Part shown: positions 19,364 to 28,409 of the stretch, piece by piece | Layout: every line of letters starts with the position of its first letter | How positions within the stretch are numbered: position 1 is the stretch's first letter | Origin: Flavobacteriaceae bacterium UBA4166 | GTDB lineage: Bacteria; Bacteroidota; Bacteroidia; Flavobacteriales; Flavobacteriaceae | Direction of reading: 5' to 3' | DNA length: 64,000 bases | Assembly (NCBI GenBank): GCA_002379985.1 | Contig: DFVG01000008.1 | Location: forward strand, 3,124-67,123 | Notes under the pieces: model-generated | Seen by the model: the letters and a program-made list of their open reading frames with translations, nothing else | The model's database searches: none | Told to the model about the DNA's origin: nothing | Position numbers and translations under genes: made by a program

Positions 19364-20062
19364 TTAGATCATCGATTCGTCCGCAAGGCTAAAATACGCT
19401 TTTTCAGTTACAATAAGATGGTCTAGCACTTTTATATCAAGGCTTTCTCCCGCGGTCTTCAGCTTTTTTGTAAGTTGAATATCACTCGAACTGGGGCGCA
19501 AGGTTCCACTGGGGTGATTATGTGCCAAAATAATGGCTACGGCCCCAACGGCGAGGGCATTTTTAAAGACCAAACGCACATCTACCAAGGTACCGGTAAT
19601 CCCCCCTTTACTTAATTGCGTGGTCTGCAATACCCGATTAGAATTATTTAAGTAAACGATCCAAAACTCTTCATGCGCTAATTCTCCTATCAATGGTTTC
19701 ATTAACTGAAAGACATCTTCACTACTTGAGATTTTTGGTCGTGTCATGATGGTTTCAGCTTGCCTTCTTTTACCCAATTCCATAGCTGCCACGATGGTCA
19801 GGGCTTTTGCTTCACCAATTCCTTTGAATTCCATCAGTTGCTGTATGGAGTATTTCCCTAAGGTGTGCAATTTGTTTTCGGCGGTCGCCAAGATCTTCTG
19901 ACTGACCCCTACTGCCGACGCCTCCCGGCTTCCGGAACCAATCAAAATAGCAATCAATTCGGCGTCACTTAAAGCCGCCTTTCCCTTTTGCAGCAGCTTT
20001 TCGCGGGGACGATCATCGGCATGCCATTTTTTTATCGAAAAAGAAGAGGACGCATCTTTCAA
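19364..20062 (-). CDS. radC: RadC-family protein (JAB/MPN domain)
   Basis: 232 aa. The N-terminal helix-hairpin-helix region contains MEFKGIGEAKA (~77-87). The C-terminal JAB1/MPN metalloprotease-like domain has its zinc motif at HNHPSG (181-186) with Asp194 and an upstream Glu pair (131-132). Despite the name, a repair role is not proven for the family. The start is TTG; no in-frame ATG precedes the conserved KKWHADDRPREKLL. It is first in a seven-gene minus-strand operon and divergent from the DinB-like gene. Confidence 0.92.
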   Translation of the reverse strand: MKDASSSFSIKKWHADDRPREKLLQKGKAALSDAELIAILIGSGSREASAVGVSQKILATAENKLHTLGKYSIQQLMEFKGIGEAKALTIVAAMELGKRRQAETIMTRPKISSSEDVFQLMKPLIGELAHEEFWIVYLNNSNRVLQTTQLSKGGITGTLVDVRLVFKNALAVGAVAIILAHNHPSGTLRPSSSDIQLTKKLKTAGESLDIKVLDHLIVTEKAYFSLADESMI

Positions 20063-20091
20063 AACGTAAAAGTTTCTTGTAGAGAATATTG

Positions 20092-20099
20092 TATCTTTA
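20092..20099 (+). promoter_or_regulatory. Probable -7 element for the DinB-like gene
   Basis: TATCTTTA, one mismatch from TAnnTTTG, 28 bp before the ATG at 20128. The same variant precedes mpl and dps in this window. Confidence 0.35.
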
Positions 20100-20127
20100 A
20101 TGAGTTCATCGGAAAATTCAAAATAGC

Positions 20128-20571
20128 ATGAAAAATTTATTCAAGGAAGAAGTATATGTCGAAATTCGTGAACGCCTAGCAGAACTTTCTCCTGAAAGTG
20201 ACCGTCAATGGGGAAAGATGAGTCCGGCACAAATGTTACATCACTGTCAAGCTCCGCTGAATATTATGCTTGAAAAAAATGATTACGGATTAAAACCTAA
20301 TTGGCTTGCCAAAGTAGTGTTCAAGAAAGCGCTCTACAACGACAAGCCTTGGCGTAAAAATTTACCTACCGCCAAAGCCATGAAGGAAACTGAAGAACGC
20401 AATTTTGATGCTGAAATGAAACAGTTAGAAACCCTTTTAGAAGAAGTGCACGACCAACGCAATCGGGAGGAATGGCCCGTACATCCCGGCTTTGGTCATT
20501 TTACCAAAGAACAATACGGAAAGATGCAGTACAAGCATTTAGACCACCACTTACGGCAATTCAATCTCTAA
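20128..20571 (+). CDS. DUF1569/DinB-like protein
   Basis: 147 aa, all-helical, cytoplasmic. It has the DinB-type metal-histidine arrangement: MLHHCQAPLN near residue 37 and KHLDHHLRQF at the C-terminus, consistent with a DUF1569 four-helix bundle. DinB-like proteins include thiol S-transferases, but the substrate here is unknown. It is coupled to the next gene by a TAATG junction and is divergent from radC. Confidence 0.85.
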   Translation: MKNLFKEEVYVEIRERLAELSPESDRQWGKMSPAQMLHHCQAPLNIMLEKNDYGLKPNWLAKVVFKKALYNDKPWRKNLPTAKAMKETEERNFDAEMKQLETLLEEVHDQRNREEWPVHPGFGHFTKEQYGKMQYKHLDHHLRQFNL

Positions 20572-21176
20572 TGTACCCACCGCCCCACCATCAATCCCAC
20601 CGCAAGGAACATATGATGGCCGTTGCGGAGGCCTGTCCGTTTGGCACACTTGTTACAGCACGCAATGACACGCCTTTTATTACCCATCTTCCCGTGCTTC
20701 TCAACCGAACAGAAGAGCGCCTCATCGCCCATATCGATCGGCAAAATCCGCAATGTGATACCTTAAAACGAGGCGCACAAGCAACCGTGGTCTTTAAAGG
20801 GCCCGATACTTATATTTCTCCTAGCGTTTATGGCACTTCCCAGCTACCTACGTGGAATTACATCATTGTACATGTTACCGGAACCATTGAACCGATAACC
20901 GCTTCCAATGCCGTTAAAGATTCTATGGTACAAATGACGTCCTTCTTGGAAGGTGACACCCCTGCCTTTCGATTGGAGAAAGAGGATCCTAGAATGGACC
21001 GACTCGTACCGTACATTTTAGCGTTTGAAATTACAGATCTTAAATGGGAAGGAAAATTTAAACTCTCACAAGACAAATCGGTGGATGATAAGAATCGCGC
21101 CAAAAGTGCCTTGCTTGAAGAAAGTACAGGTTCATGGCATTCCTTAATAGAAAAAATCTACACCGAATTTATGTAA
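20571..21176 (+). CDS. PaiB-family FMN-binding protein (putative negative transcriptional regulator)
   Basis: 201 aa. It has the split-barrel FMN-binding fold of PaiB, with CPFGTLVTA and FITHLPVLL near the N-terminus, SPSVYGTSQLPTWNYIIVHV in the middle, and the tail WEGKFKLSQDK, a PaiB signature. The B. subtilis protein affects sporulation and protease genes; here heme or flavin binding is all that can be suggested. The start at 20571 is set by the TAATG overlap with the DinB-like gene. The 3' end overlaps mpl, on the opposite strand, by 8 bp. Confidence 0.85.
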   Translation: MYPPPHHQSHRKEHMMAVAEACPFGTLVTARNDTPFITHLPVLLNRTEERLIAHIDRQNPQCDTLKRGAQATVVFKGPDTYISPSVYGTSQLPTWNYIIVHVTGTIEPITASNAVKDSMVQMTSFLEGDTPAFRLEKEDPRMDRLVPYILAFEITDLKWEGKFKLSQDKSVDDKNRAKSALLEESTGSWHSLIEKIYTEFM

Positions 21177-22524
21177 GGTGTTCTTTTATTTCGGTAAAAT
21201 CTAAACCTCCATAATTTCCGCTACTCATCAACAATAAAACGGAATCTTGATATTCTTCCGTGAATAGAAATGTTTTAAAATCAGCAGGATCGGTAAAGGT
21301 GATCAGGTCTTCTCTTTGAAACGCTTCCTCTATCTGCTCTTGTTTAATTTCTGCGAGTTGCTTGATCATTACGGCATGTGGCGAGTAATAGACCACGGCT
21401 ACATCAGCGGCATCTAAAGCGCCTTGATATTCCGTTAGGAAATCGGGATTCAAACTACTATAGGTATGAAGTTCTAAACAGGCGATCAGCTTTCGATCGG
21501 GGTATTGTTCTTTCACAGCTTGAGTTGTCGCTTTCACCTTACTAGGAGAATGCGCATAATCTTTGTAGGCTGCAGCCCGCTCTGTTTCAGCGATGCATTC
21601 CAAACGTTTGCTTGCCCCTTTAAAGGTTGCGATCGCTTCGTAGAAATCGGCTTCGTCCACGCCCATCAACTGGCAAATCCAACGAGCTCCTTCTAGGTTA
21701 TTTAAATTGTGTTTTCCGAAAATTTCTAAAGGCATAGGGCCTTCCGGCGTATCCAGAAGTGTAGCTCCATTAGAAACCGCATGAGAAGGTGTTTTGTAAG
21801 GATATTTTTTAATAGGATTATCTGAAGATTCTACCACCTTAACAACTTCTTCATCTTCCTGATTATAGACCAAAGCACCGCCATTGGTGATCTGGGAAAC
21901 AAATATTTCAAATTGTTTTACGTAGTCCTCAAAGGTTGGAAATACGTTGATATGATCCCAAGCGATCCCACTGAGCAATGCAATATTGGGTTGATAGAGG
22001 TGAAATTTTGGTCGGAGATCGGTAGCCGAAGACAAATACTCATCGCCTTCTAGCACGATAAAATCATTTTCTTCCGTAAGATGCACCATGGTATCGAAAC
22101 CTTCCAATTGCGCGCCTACCATATAATCAACCTCCTTGTCATGGTAGTTCATCACATGGAGGATCATTGAAGTGATGGTTGTTTTTCCGTGCGATCCTCC
22201 AATGACCACCCGCGTTTTTTCTTTGGATTGCTCATACAAGAATTCGGGGTAGCTATAAATGGTGAGGTCTAATTCTTGTGCGCTAATAAGTTCAGGATTG
22301 TCTTTCTTGGCATGCATTCCCAAAATAATAGCGTCAAGAGAAGGATCAATACGCTCGGGATACCAACCCATGGCGTCAGGCAGGAGTCCTTTAGCGGCTA
22401 ACCGACTTTTGGAAGGTTCGAAAATGTCGTCATCACTTCCTGTAATTTCGTATCCTTTTTCATGAAGTGCCAAGGCTAGATTGTGCATGGCACTTCCCCC
22501 AATGGCTATAAAATGAATTCGCAT
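21169..22524 (-). CDS. mpl: UDP-N-acetylmuramate:L-alanyl-gamma-D-glutamyl-meso-DAP ligase (Mpl-type Mur ligase)
   Basis: 451 aa Mur ligase that rejoins recycled murein tripeptide to UDP-MurNAc. The N-terminal Rossmann domain (HFIAIGGSAMHNLA) is followed by the ATP loop GGSHGKTT at 109-116, the DFIVLEGDEYLSS segment that distinguishes Mpl from MurC, NIALLSGIAWDHINVF, and the C-terminal domain with KDYAHSPSKVKAT. The product assignment over MurC rests on the EGDEY block and the missing MurC-type C-terminal pattern. A TATCTTTA element lies 25 bp upstream. Confidence 0.88.
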   Translation of the reverse strand: MRIHFIAIGGSAMHNLALALHEKGYEITGSDDDIFEPSKSRLAAKGLLPDAMGWYPERIDPSLDAIILGMHAKKDNPELISAQELDLTIYSYPEFLYEQSKEKTRVVIGGSHGKTTITSMILHVMNYHDKEVDYMVGAQLEGFDTMVHLTEENDFIVLEGDEYLSSATDLRPKFHLYQPNIALLSGIAWDHINVFPTFEDYVKQFEIFVSQITNGGALVYNQEDEEVVKVVESSDNPIKKYPYKTPSHAVSNGATLLDTPEGPMPLEIFGKHNLNNLEGARWICQLMGVDEADFYEAIATFKGASKRLECIAETERAAAYKDYAHSPSKVKATTQAVKEQYPDRKLIACLELHTYSSLNPDFLTEYQGALDAADVAVVYYSPHAVMIKQLAEIKQEQIEEAFQREDLITFTDPADFKTFLFTEEYQDSVLLLMSSGNYGGLDFTEIKEHLT

Positions 22525-22548
22525 GGTAAGATGTTACAATTTTGAAGG

Positions 22549-22556
22549 TAAAGATA
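22549..22556 (-). promoter_or_regulatory. Probable -7 element for mpl
   Basis: TATCTTTA on the minus strand, one mismatch from TAnnTTTG, ending 24 bp before the mpl ATG. Weak but correctly placed. Confidence 0.35.
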
Positions 22557-22650
22557 CCATCTTTCTTTTGCAATAGCGATAGCGGCAAGTAGCTTTTGCT
22601 GGCAAAACTACAGCCAATAGCGCGGCCCCGTCAGGGGATTGCCCTAATTA

Positions 22651-23601
22651 TTACAAGGAAAGAATTTGTTCTTTTTCTTTTTTGGCTTCGGAAAAATCTG
22701 GCCGGTCCCGAAGTGCTTTATTGATCCATTGCAGGGCACGGTCTTTATTCCCTAAATTCTTGTAGATCTGCGCCAAGCGGAAATACGCCCAATCCTTTGG
22801 CACCCCATCGCGAACGGTATGATTGGAAATATAGGCTTGCAAGCAACGAATCCCCAATTGCGCTTCGAGATTGTATTGTGCGGCAATCTTCCCGATCTGA
22901 TAATTGAGTCGGTTGCGCTGATGCATTTCCAACGACTTTTGATTGGTCTTGATGGCATCACCGGGGCGGTTGTTGTTTTCGTAAAGATTACTCAACTTTT
23001 CGTAGGTGTGCGGTGATCCGCCCACATCTACTGCTTTTTTGTAATAGGTTTCGGCATCGTTGGGGCGATCGCTATACTCGGCGATATAACCCAACGAGAG
23101 GTAGCCGTCGACCGGAGAAATTTTAAGTAGTTCTTTGGCGTTCTGTAGGGCTTTCTTTTCGCTTCCTCCGAAAATACCCGGTACTTGCAAGTAGAACTCT
23201 ACCAAGGCCCAGCGAGCTTCGATATGACCGGGATCGAGTTGTGCCGCCTTTTCAAAATGGAATTTTATGTCGTCGACGATAGTGATCGCTGCCAATTTAT
23301 TGTCTAGGGCTTTCATCCCGAGAACCCCACCCACTTTGAAATGATAATTGGCATTATTAGGATCTTCTGCTAAGAGTGGTTTGTAATAATCTAGCGCTTC
23401 GTTCCAATTTCTAGTATAGCCCTCAATATCTCCAAGATATTCACGCGAAGCCACATGATTGGGATGCTGCGCCAAGTAGTCTTGAAACAACGGTTTTGCT
23501 TGTTGAAATTTCTCTTGATGAAAAAGCCGCACCGCTTGATCGTAAGAGTGTTGGCTCCAAAGACTTAGCGGGAGTAAAAGGAGTAAGCAAAAATGTTTCA
23601 T
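22651..23601 (-). CDS. Secreted tetratricopeptide repeat protein
   Basis: 316 aa from the ATG at 23601 (MKHFCLLLLLPL), which gives a clean Sec signal peptide ending near LWSQ; the 8-codon upstream extension spoils it. The rest is TPR helices: ~7 repeats, for example AVRLFHQEKFQQAKPLFQDY, ASREYLGDIEGYTRNWNEAL, DAETYYKKAVD and AYFRLAQIYKNLGNKDRAL. It is probably a periplasmic scaffold. It lies 48 bp after the DUF4136 gene and may share its transcript. No specific partner is indicated. Confidence 0.85.
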   Translation of the reverse strand: MKHFCLLLLLPLSLWSQHSYDQAVRLFHQEKFQQAKPLFQDYLAQHPNHVASREYLGDIEGYTRNWNEALDYYKPLLAEDPNNANYHFKVGGVLGMKALDNKLAAITIVDDIKFHFEKAAQLDPGHIEARWALVEFYLQVPGIFGGSEKKALQNAKELLKISPVDGYLSLGYIAEYSDRPNDAETYYKKAVDVGGSPHTYEKLSNLYENNNRPGDAIKTNQKSLEMHQRNRLNYQIGKIAAQYNLEAQLGIRCLQAYISNHTVRDGVPKDWAYFRLAQIYKNLGNKDRALQWINKALRDRPDFSEAKKEKEQILSL

Positions 23602-23649
23602 AGCGTGTGACATGGTCGCAAACATACTAACTTTTTCTGTGAGAATTTA

Positions 23650-24171
23650 TTATGATTTTGGAGGATACTTTTTTAGGATCTTCTGAAGCGTATTCTCGTA
23701 GTAGCGCACTTTTTGCTCGGGGGTTGCCTTTTCCTTGTACTGTCCGTCGGCTTGTGCTTGCCATATCAAGGCATCACTAGAAACATCGATGAGATCGAAG
23801 GTAAGTCGTTGGTCTATATTTCGACCGCCGATGGGGATACCTCCACCTACACCCACACCAACGTTTCCGCCGCCGCTACCTACACCAAAACCAATAGTGT
23901 TTCGAGACGCTGAAATTTGTTCACTCGCATAAAAGTTGATGAGCACTTGCGGGGCATCTGATCGGCTCCAGCCGCGACTTTGTAGGAGGCTATCTGTAAC
24001 ACGCATAATGCGTTTCTCGTCTAGACCATTCAATCCCGACTCAATATTCGGGTAATAATTATAGGTAGTGTATTGGGAGAAGTTCGTTTCTTTATCGTAA
24101 TCAACGGCCACGGTGGTGCCGCAGGAAACAAAGAGAATGGGTATTGTAAGTAGTATTAGAATAGATTTCAT
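23650..24171 (-). CDS. DUF4136 lipoprotein
   Basis: 173 aa from the ATG at 24171 (MKSILILLTI). The lipobox is FVSC (Cys17). The domain opens with VAVDYDKETNFSQYTTYNYY, the characteristic DUF4136 start. A glycine-rich loop (~85-105: GVGSGGGNVGVGVGGG) and a final LIWQAQADG... KILKKYPP follow. Family members are periplasmic or outer-membrane lipoproteins of unknown role. Between obgE and the TPR gene, all on the minus strand. Confidence 0.88.
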   Translation of the reverse strand: MKSILILLTIPILFVSCGTTVAVDYDKETNFSQYTTYNYYPNIESGLNGLDEKRIMRVTDSLLQSRGWSRSDAPQVLINFYASEQISASRNTIGFGVGSGGGNVGVGVGGGIPIGGRNIDQRLTFDLIDVSSDALIWQAQADGQYKEKATPEQKVRYYENTLQKILKKYPPKS

Positions 24172-24212
24172 AGCTGTGTTTTCCTTTAAAAATAGCAAAA
24201 AACACACCAAAC

Positions 24213-25226
24213 TTAATGCTCCGGCTGTTCATTTAACATCCCCCACAAGGTATCCTTCAATTCCATAAGTCCTTGTTGTGCTACGGAAGAAATAAACAGG
24301 TAGCTCACTTCTTGAAATTGCGGATCGAGCTCTGCTTTCATCTCTGCTTTTAGTTCGGCGTCCAGCATATCGCTTTTTGAAATGGCGACTAAGCGATCTT
24401 TGTCTAATAATTCCGGATTGTACCGCCGTAATTCGTCCAATAAGATCTCGTATTGTTTGTAGATATCCGGAGCGTCTGCCGGGATCAGGAACAGCAAGGT
24501 AGAGTTGCGTTCAATATGCCGTAAGAAATAATGCCCCAAACCGCGACCTTCGGCTGCGCCTTCAATAATTCCGGGAATATCGGCCATCACAAAGGTTTGG
24601 TAATCACGATACTCTACAATACCAAGGTTGGGCTTCAAGGTAGTAAATTCGTAATTGGCGATCTTTGGTTTGGCAGCAGTGATCACCGAAAGTAAGGTAG
24701 ATTTTCCCGCATTTGGGAATCCAACCAGGCCTACATCGGCCAAGACCTTCATCTCTAGAGTGATATTCGCTTCCTCTCCCGGTAATCCTGGTTGTGCATA
24801 CCGTGGCGTTTGATTGGTAGCAGATTTAAAGTGGTTGTTCCCCAGGCCTCCCTTTCCGCCTTTGGCGACAATAAATTCTTCGCCGTCTTCCATAAGTTCT
24901 TTGAGTACCACGTCTTTATCGGAATCCTTAATAACGGTTCCTAACGGCACTTCAATGTAAACGTCGTCGCCATCGGCTCCGGTACTGGTTTGCTTTCCTC
25001 CGGCCATCCCATGTTCGGCTCGGAAATGGCGTTTGAATTTTAAATGGTAGAGCGTCCACCGATTCTTGTTGGCTTTCACAATGATATGACCGCCGCGTCC
25101 ACCATCACCGCCATCGGGGCCTCCTTTGGGAACGAATTTCTCACGACGCAAATGCGCACTTCCTTGTCCGCCTTTCCCTGAGGTGACATGAATTTTAACG
25201 TAGTCTACAAAATTTCCTTCCGTCAT
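24213..25226 (-). CDS. obgE: Obg-family GTPase ObgE/CgtA
   Basis: 337 aa ribosome-assembly GTPase. The Obg domain occupies residues 1-160, with the glycine-rich GKGGQGSAHLRREKF and GPDGGDGGRGGH. The G domain follows: G1 GFPNAGKST at 169-177, switch region FTTLKPNLG, G3 DIPG at 216-219, and G4 in AISKSDML. The usual C-terminal OCT extension is absent, as in many Bacteroidota. It acts in late 50S assembly and the stringent response in model bacteria. It is 26 bp downstream of adk, probably co-transcribed. Confidence 0.96.
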   Translation of the reverse strand: MTEGNFVDYVKIHVTSGKGGQGSAHLRREKFVPKGGPDGGDGGRGGHIIVKANKNRWTLYHLKFKRHFRAEHGMAGGKQTSTGADGDDVYIEVPLGTVIKDSDKDVVLKELMEDGEEFIVAKGGKGGLGNNHFKSATNQTPRYAQPGLPGEEANITLEMKVLADVGLVGFPNAGKSTLLSVITAAKPKIANYEFTTLKPNLGIVEYRDYQTFVMADIPGIIEGAAEGRGLGHYFLRHIERNSTLLFLIPADAPDIYKQYEILLDELRRYNPELLDKDRLVAISKSDMLDAELKAEMKAELDPQFQEVSYLFISSVAQQGLMELKDTLWGMLNEQPEH

Positions 25227-25252
25227 GATCTTTCGTGCGTTTGCTTAACCTT

Positions 25253-25825
25253 TTAAAGAGTTTCAATTACGGCACTTAAGCGCTCGGTAATTTCTTTGAT
25301 GCTGCCTACTCCATCAACACCGTAGTATTTGTCTTGTTGTTGGTAATAGTTTTTGAGAATATCGGTTTTACGATAGTATTCGGCAATGCGTTCACGAATT
25401 ACCTCTTCGTTTGCATCGTCGGGGCGGCCGCTTGATTTTCCGCGCTCTAACAAGCGTTGTACCAAGACCTCATCGTCTACTTCTAACGCGACCATGGCAT
25501 TGACTTGCGAGTTCATCCGGTCCATCAATTCAGAAAGGGCTTCCGCTTGGGCCTCCGTTCTTGGAAAGCCATCAAAGATGATTCCTTTGGCGTCCGGATT
25601 TTTCTCTACTTCGGCTTTCAACATATCAATTGTTACCGTATCCGGCACCAAATGGCCTTTATCCATATAACTCTTTGCGAGCGCTCCAAGTTCTGTGTTG
25701 TTTTTGATATTATAACGAAACACATCTCCGGTAGAAATATGCACCCATTGGTATTTTTCTTTTAACACCTCGGCTTGTGTACCTTTTCCCGCACCGGGAG
25801 GGCCAAACAGTACAATGTTTGTCAT
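25253..25825 (-). CDS. adk: Adenylate kinase
   Basis: 190 aa, converting AMP + ATP to 2 ADP. The P-loop is GPPGAGKGTQ from residue 8. The NMP-binding part has HISTGDVFR and DGFPRTEAQA, and the short LID lacks a zinc site (LLERGKSSGRPDDANEE). The start at 25825 (MTNIVLFG) is the family norm. An upstream ATG at 25867 would add 14 residues and sits almost on the predicted transcription start, so it cannot be fully excluded. First gene of an adk-obgE unit, divergent from purK. Confidence 0.95.
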   Translation of the reverse strand: MTNIVLFGPPGAGKGTQAEVLKEKYQWVHISTGDVFRYNIKNNTELGALAKSYMDKGHLVPDTVTIDMLKAEVEKNPDAKGIIFDGFPRTEAQAEALSELMDRMNSQVNAMVALEVDDEVLVQRLLERGKSSGRPDDANEEVIRERIAEYYRKTDILKNYYQQQDKYYGVDGVGSIKEITERLSAVIETL

Positions 25826-25877
25826 TGTTTTCTTTTTTGTGAATAGTTGTTTCAAATAGTGCCACATAGCAACCGCG

Positions 25878-25885
25878 CAAAGATA
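25878..25885 (-). promoter_or_regulatory. Bacteroidota -7 promoter element for adk-obgE
   Basis: TATCTTTG on the minus strand, an exact TAnnTTTG match, 53 bp before the chosen adk ATG and 11 bp before the alternative ATG at 25867. Confidence 0.55.
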
Positions 25886-25999
25886 CAAATTCTTGCCGCG
25901 AAACATAGCGAAACGTATATTGATAGTCTTACATAGGGTTTGCATGTAATGTTATTTTCATTCTTCGGAAATTGTGCGCAACGCTGCCCCTGCTTTTCT

Positions 26000-26007
26000 T
26001 ATCTTTG
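26000..26007 (+). promoter_or_regulatory. Bacteroidota -7 promoter element for purK
   Basis: TATCTTTG, an exact TAnnTTTG match, ending 4 bp before the purK ATG at 26012, so the mRNA would be leaderless or nearly so. A TTG at 25972-25974 is a little far for the upstream element. Confidence 0.55.
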
Positions 26008-26011
26008 CGTT

Positions 26012-27181
26012 ATGGCGAATTATTTTTCATCTTCCTTTACGCTGGGAATCCTTGGAGGCGGACAATTAGGAAAAATGTTGTTATACGAAACACGGAAATT
26101 CGACATTGCCACGCGCGTGCTCGACCCCAGTGCGGAAGCGCCGTGCCGAATTGCCTGCGATAATTTTGAACAGGGGGACCTCATGGATTTTGACACCGTG
26201 TATTCCTTCGGAAAAAAGGTAGACGTACTCACTTTTGAGATTGAAAGTGTGAATGTGGAGGCTTTAGAAAAACTAGAATTAGAAGGACATACGGTATATC
26301 CTTCCGCAGCAACGCTTCGCAACATTCAAGACAAAGGGATTCAGAAGCACTTCTATAAAAAGCATCATATCCCGACCGCTCCGTTTAAGGTGTATGAAGA
26401 CAAGTACCAACTTCAGGAAGCTGTTGTTCGAAAAGAATTGCATTTTCCTTTTGTATGGAAAAGTTGCACCGGCGGGTATGATGGCAAAGGCGTAAGTATA
26501 ATTCGCGATGCGGAAGACCTGATTCCCCTTTCGGAAGGCGCTTGCCTAGCGGAAAAAATGATCCCTTTTAAAAACGAATTGGCGGTGATCGTAGCGCGAA
26601 ATGCTTCGGGAGAGATGCGCACCTATCCTGTGGTGGAAATGGAATTCCATCCGGAAGCCAATCAAGTAGAGTATGTTTTATGTCCGGCACGAATTGATGA
26701 AGCAGTCGCTGAAAAAGCAAGAAATGTCGCCCTATCGGTTTCTGAAGCCTTTGCACACGTAGGGTTGCTAGCCGTCGAAATGTTTCAAACACAAGAAGAT
26801 GAGATATTGGTCAATGAAGTAGCTCCAAGACCTCACAATAGTGGGCATTACAGTATTGAAGCCAGTTATACCAATCAATTTGAACAACATCTGCGCGCCA
26901 TATTAGACCTTCCGTTAGGAAACACTCAAAGTAAAGTAGCCGGAGTGATGGTGAATTTAGTAGGGGCCGAAGGTCATACAGGTGCCGTTGAATATGAGAA
27001 CATTGAAAATATCATGGCCATGGAAGGTGTGACTCCGCATATCTACGGAAAAAAGCAAACGCGACCTTTTCGGAAAATGGGACATGTAACCATTGTCAAT
27101 CCTGATATGGCGCACGCCCGAGAAACGGCAGAAGCTGTGAAAAAGAGTATCAACGTAATTAGTAAAGAAGATCATGAGTAA
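26012..27181 (+). CDS. purK: 5-(carboxyamino)imidazole ribonucleotide synthase
   Basis: 389 aa ATP-grasp enzyme that carboxylates aminoimidazole ribonucleotide with ATP and bicarbonate in purine synthesis. The N-terminal FTLGILGGGQLGKML, the ATP-grasp FVWKSCTGGYDGKGV, and the EVAPRPHNSGHYSIEAS block are diagnostic. The start at 26012 (MANYFSSSFT) is preferred over the 24-codon extension, which would run through the promoter. It overlaps purE by 8 bp, and the two catalyse consecutive steps. Confidence 0.95.
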   Translation: MANYFSSSFTLGILGGGQLGKMLLYETRKFDIATRVLDPSAEAPCRIACDNFEQGDLMDFDTVYSFGKKVDVLTFEIESVNVEALEKLELEGHTVYPSAATLRNIQDKGIQKHFYKKHHIPTAPFKVYEDKYQLQEAVVRKELHFPFVWKSCTGGYDGKGVSIIRDAEDLIPLSEGACLAEKMIPFKNELAVIVARNASGEMRTYPVVEMEFHPEANQVEYVLCPARIDEAVAEKARNVALSVSEAFAHVGLLAVEMFQTQEDEILVNEVAPRPHNSGHYSIEASYTNQFEQHLRAILDLPLGNTQSKVAGVMVNLVGAEGHTGAVEYENIENIMAMEGVTPHIYGKKQTRPFRKMGHVTIVNPDMAHARETAEAVKKSINVISKEDHE

Positions 27182-27668
27182 AGTTGGAATCATCATGGGA
27201 AGTACCAGCGACTTGCCGGTAATGCAAGAAGCCATCGACATATTGAAAGAATTTGGAATTGAAACCGAGGTAGATATTGTTTCGGCGCATCGTACACCTG
27301 ATAAACTTTTTGATTACGGAAAAAATGCTCATGAGCGGGGTATTTCGGTGATCATCGCAGGAGCCGGAGGTGCTGCTCACCTCCCCGGAATGGTGGCCTC
27401 GCTATCACCATTACCCGTTATTGGCGTTCCTGTGAAATCACGAAACTCCATTGATGGCTGGGATTCTGTGTTGTCTATTCTACAAATGCCGGGCGGCGTT
27501 CCGGTGGCGACCGTTGCCTTAGACGGTGCCAAAAATGCCGGGATTTTGGCGGCTCAGATCTTAGGGAGTCAGGATAAAGTGATTCGTGATAGTATTTTAA
27601 AATATAAGGAAGGGTTAAAATCTAAGGTAGAAGCGGGTGCGAAAAGTCTTGGGATAAACAAAACATAA
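27174..27668 (+). CDS. purE: 5-(carboxyamino)imidazole ribonucleotide mutase
   Basis: 164 aa class I PurE. It moves the carboxylate from N5 to C4 of the imidazole to give CAIR. It has the N-terminal GIIMGSTSDLPVM phosphate-binding motif, SAHRTPDK with the catalytic histidine, and IAGAGGAAHLPGM. It probably forms an octamer in the cytoplasm. It overlaps purK by 8 bp, so it is translationally coupled to the enzyme that makes its substrate. Confidence 0.96.
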   Translation: MSKVGIIMGSTSDLPVMQEAIDILKEFGIETEVDIVSAHRTPDKLFDYGKNAHERGISVIIAGAGGAAHLPGMVASLSPLPVIGVPVKSRNSIDGWDSVLSILQMPGGVPVATVALDGAKNAGILAAQILGSQDKVIRDSILKYKEGLKSKVEAGAKSLGINKT

Positions 27669-27672
27669 TTTA

Positions 27673-28404
27673 ATGAAACTAAAAATCACAACTACAATCT
27701 TCTTATTAAGTATTGGATGCAACTTAATAGCGCAATGCGATCTTCCAAGCGCAACACAATTTACTGGCCCATATTATGTCTATCAAGTAGAACCGGGCTT
27801 ACTTGGATATAATGCCTTCAATGCTTCGGAAGAACCTGAATTAATTACTATAGAGAATGGCGGAGCTGATCATATAAAAGAGTTTACCACTGTTTATTTA
27901 CCTGATGCAGAGATTGGGCAGCCTGCCCGAACTTTTCAATTTGAATTTAAACCAGATTGTGGGGTCACCCTCACTGAAGAGTTTCTTACTGGTTTAATGT
28001 GCGTGAATAATTTAAAAATAGGACCAGCAGGGGGTGGAGATTATGATAGCAGTGATGATTCGGAATTTACCTTGGTTCTTACCGACAATACAACTGAAGA
28101 TTGTGAAGAACCTCAGTACATCATCGAGATAAGATTCTCACGGGATAATCCTTTAGACGTGCCTAAACATCGAGATCTATCGTTCTCGTATCATGTTAAT
28201 TCTGAAAGACAATTGGTCATTGAATCTACTGAAGATCGAATAGGGAAATTAGTCATTTACAATATATCCGGTCAAACTGTGGTTTTAGAATCCCCTGATT
28301 CGGATTGGTACCAAAAAGACCTATCTGCCTTGCCATCGGGAATTTATTTTGTTCGAGCGAGCACCCCTAATGGACTTCGACAAATCTTTAAAATAAGTAT
28401 TTGA
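27673..28404 (+). CDS. Secreted protein of unknown function with T9SS type A sorting domain
   Basis: 243 aa. A Sec signal (MKLKITTTIFLLS... LIAQ) is followed by a ~150-residue beta-rich domain with several cysteines and no recognised family. The last ~75 residues are a Por-type sorting domain (LVIYNISGQTV and PSGIYFVRAST), so T9SS export is expected. It starts 5 bp after purE although it is functionally unrelated, and is followed by an M3 peptidase gene. Cargo role unknown. Confidence 0.8.
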   Translation: MKLKITTTIFLLSIGCNLIAQCDLPSATQFTGPYYVYQVEPGLLGYNAFNASEEPELITIENGGADHIKEFTTVYLPDAEIGQPARTFQFEFKPDCGVTLTEEFLTGLMCVNNLKIGPAGGGDYDSSDDSEFTLVLTDNTTEDCEEPQYIIEIRFSRDNPLDVPKHRDLSFSYHVNSERQLVIESTEDRIGKLVIYNISGQTVVLESPDSDWYQKDLSALPSGIYFVRASTPNGLRQIFKISI

Positions 28405-28409
28405 AAAGC

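Noticed and set aside
27174..27181. Frameshift between purK and purE
   Set aside because: The 8-bp overlap is a normal junction; both proteins are complete with expected ends.
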